From Kitasatospora sp. DSM 101779 (GTDB taxonomy: Bacteria > Actinomycetota > Actinomycetes > Streptomycetales > Streptomycetaceae): DNA of 64,000 nucleotides. Below the pieces are notes generated by a model. It did no database searches. It was not told where the DNA came from and saw only the letters and a list, made by a program, of their open reading frames with translations. The stretch covers positions 5,942,437 to 6,006,436 of the forward strand of contig NZ_JAHTIK010000001.1 in NCBI RefSeq assembly GCF_025655475.1, given 5' to 3'. Below are positions 62,641-64,000 of this stretch, piece after piece; the stretch's first letter is position 1; every line of letters starts with the position of its first letter. The position numbers and the translations under genes are program-made.

Positions 62641-62720
62641 GCACCCACCATAACGCCGCGTGTCGCCCACCCCGAAAGGGCGTACACAGGCTGGACACCC
62701 CGGCCGATAGGGTGGCCGCC

Positions 62721-63914
62721 GTGGCAGAGCTGAACGGAACGGACCGCGTCCTGATCGCCGGCACCGGCATGGCCGGAGCCCAGTGCGCCCTCGCCCTGCG
62801 GCAGGGCGGCTTCCGCGGGACGGTCGCCCTGGTCGGCGACGAGCCGCACCGCCCGTACGACCGGCCGCCGCTCTCCAAGGACGTCCTGCTCGGCAAGAGC
62901 GACTCCACCGCCTTCGACATCGACTGGGAGCAGCTCGGCGTCGACCTGCTGCTCGGCCGCCGCGCCACCGGCCTCGAACCCGGCGTCCTGCACACCGACG
63001 CCGGCCCGCTCGCCCACGACGCCCTGGTGATCGCCACCGGCGCCGAGGCCACCACCCTGCCCGGCGCCGCCGGCGCCCGCCTGCTGCGCACCCTCGACGA
63101 CGCCCTGGCGCTGCGTGCCGACCTCACCCCCGGGACCAGGCTCGCCCTGGTCGGCGCCGGCTGGATCGGCGCCGAGACCGCCACCGTCGCCCGGCAGCTC
63201 GGCTGCCAGGTCACCGTCGTCGAGGCCGGCCCCGCCCCGCTGCCCGGCGCCCTGCCCGCCGAACTCGGCGCCCTGATGGCCCGCTGGTACGCGGACGCCG
63301 GCGTCGACCTGCGCTGCGGCACCGGCGTCGCCGCCGTCGAACCCGCCGGCCTGCTGCTCGCCGACGGCGGCCGGATCGCCGCCGACCACGTCGTCGTCGG
63401 CATCGGCGCCCGTCCGGCCACCGGCTGGCTCGCCGGCTCCGGCGTCGCCCTCGATGCGGCCGGCGCCGTCCTGGTCGACGAGCGGCTGCGCACGAGCGCC
63501 CCCGGCGTGTGGGCGGCCGGCGACTGCACCTCGTACCCCTCGCGCCGCTCCGGCACCCGGCTCACCGTCCAGCACTGGGACCACGCCCTGCAGTCCGGCG
63601 CCGCCGCGGCCGCCTCGCTGCTCGGCTCCGACGCCGCCTACGACCCGGTGCCGTATTTCTGGTCCGAGCAGTTCGGCCGCATGGTCCAGTACGCCGGCCG
63701 GCACGCCGACGCCGACGAACTGCTGTGGCGCGGCAGCCCGGACGAGCCGACCTGGTCGGTGCTGTGGCTGCGCGGCGGCGCCCCCGTAGCCCTGCTCGCC
63801 GTGGACCGGCCCCGCGACCTCAACCAGGCCAAGCGGCTGATCGAGCGGGGCACCCCGCTCGACCGCGCCCGCGCCGCCGACCCGGCCGTCCCGCTGAAGG
63901 CCGCCGCGGCCTGA
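62721..63914 (+). CDS. FAD-dependent ferredoxin/rubredoxin reductase-type oxidoreductase
   Basis: A 397-residue two-dinucleotide-domain flavoprotein. The FAD motif is LIAGTGMAGAQCALALR, then YDRPPLSKDVLLGK, the NAD motif LALVGAGWIGAETATVA, GVWAAGDCTS, and a C-terminal reductase domain (YFWSEQFGRMVQYAG). It passes electrons from NAD(P)H to a ferredoxin or Rieske-type protein, possibly of a P450 or dioxygenase; no partner is adjacent. The start is GTG at 62721, with TAGGGT ending seven bases upstream, so the message may be leaderless. Confidence 0.92.
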   Translation: MAELNGTDRVLIAGTGMAGAQCALALRQGGFRGTVALVGDEPHRPYDRPPLSKDVLLGKSDSTAFDIDWEQLGVDLLLGRRATGLEPGVLHTDAGPLAHDALVIATGAEATTLPGAAGARLLRTLDDALALRADLTPGTRLALVGAGWIGAETATVARQLGCQVTVVEAGPAPLPGALPAELGALMARWYADAGVDLRCGTGVAAVEPAGLLLADGGRIAADHVVVGIGARPATGWLAGSGVALDAAGAVLVDERLRTSAPGVWAAGDCTSYPSRRSGTRLTVQHWDHALQSGAAAAASLLGSDAAYDPVPYFWSEQFGRMVQYAGRHADADELLWRGSPDEPTWSVLWLRGGAPVALLAVDRPRDLNQAKRLIERGTPLDRARAADPAVPLKAAAA

Positions 63915-64000
63915 GCCGCGCCCACCGGGGGCCGCCGCCCCGGGCGGTCGTCCGGTCACGATCCGCCATCGGTACCGGGCGGACGGTGCGGGCTGCGTGC
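63915..64000. other. Window end, no gene seen
   Basis: 86 bases after the last stop. GC-rich with short inverted repeats around CGGGGGCCGCCGCCCCGGG that might terminate the flavoprotein transcript. Nothing else is supported. Confidence 0.4.

Overview
This is a GC-rich (roughly 72-74% by eye) actinobacterial chromosome segment. Codon bias, frequent GTG starts, GTGA/ATGA overlaps and protein content point to Streptomyces or the closely related Kitasatospora. It is a core housekeeping region. I saw no transposase, integrase, prophage, CRISPR array, tRNA or rRNA. From memory, the gene set and neighbourhood resemble the Mycobacterium tuberculosis stretch running from pknL through aroG, a GT87 mannosyltransferase, plsC, an ArsA-like gene, an SRPBCC gene, fadD15, pimB', an NlpC/P60 gene, trpD, ctaE-qcrCAB, ctaC, an adenosine-kinase-type PfkB protein, an erpA homologue and cobT-cobS. 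This looks like an ancient, conserved actinobacterial block.

Layout. 0-2.2 kb: cobUTS (cobalamin lower-ligand assembly), leftward. 2.2-6.6 kb: a small hypothetical, a methyltransferase, a DUF3043 membrane protein, pspA with its partner pspAA, and nadA. 6.8-9.9 kb: a quinone-oxidoreductase-type enzyme, an AsnC-type regulator and a PLP decarboxylase. 10-15.1 kb: a GNAT protein, erpA, a lipoprotein, a PfkB kinase and a cysteine desulfurase fused to a TusA domain. 15.4-24.8 kb: the aerobic respiratory chain, with ctaCDF rightward and ctaE-qcrCAB leftward, enclosing an L,D-transpeptidase and a GntR regulator. 25-31.5 kb: a degenerate receiver protein, trpD, a SAM-IV riboswitch with a class V aminotransferase, a rhomboid protease with an AsnC-ligand-domain protein, and a NYN-domain protein. 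31.7-37 kb: three tandem NlpC/P60 cell-wall hydrolases (the middle one behind a c-di-AMP riboswitch) and a gluzincin-type protein.

37-47 kb: a PfkB sugar kinase, a divergent GT87/pimB pair, fadD, an SRPBCC and ArsA-like pseudo-ATPase pair, DUF5304, glucokinase and an EEP-family protein. 47-53 kb: a lipoprotein, a membrane protein, an esterase, and a plsC-macS-macR operon. 53-57.6 kb: a fused anthranilate synthase behind a Trp-Trp-Trp leader peptide and attenuator, a divergent class II DAHP synthase, and a bfd/bfr iron-storage pair with iron boxes before bfd. 57.8-63.9 kb: a sulfite-oxidase-like protein, a PASTA Ser/Thr kinase, thiO-thiS-thiG behind a TPP riboswitch, and a ferredoxin-reductase-type flavoprotein.

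The notable density is in RNA-level control: SAM-IV, c-di-AMP and TPP riboswitches and a tryptophan attenuator. Fe-S/sulfur functions (nadA, erpA, desulfurase-TusA, Rieske, Bfd) and envelope functions (NlpC/P60 trio, Ldt, pimB, plsC, PspA, PASTA kinase) are also concentrated. The least understood material is the fadD / SRPBCC / ArsA-like neighbourhood (41-44.8 kb), the SAM-IV-controlled aminotransferase, the desulfurase-TusA fusion and the degenerate receiver beside ctaE.
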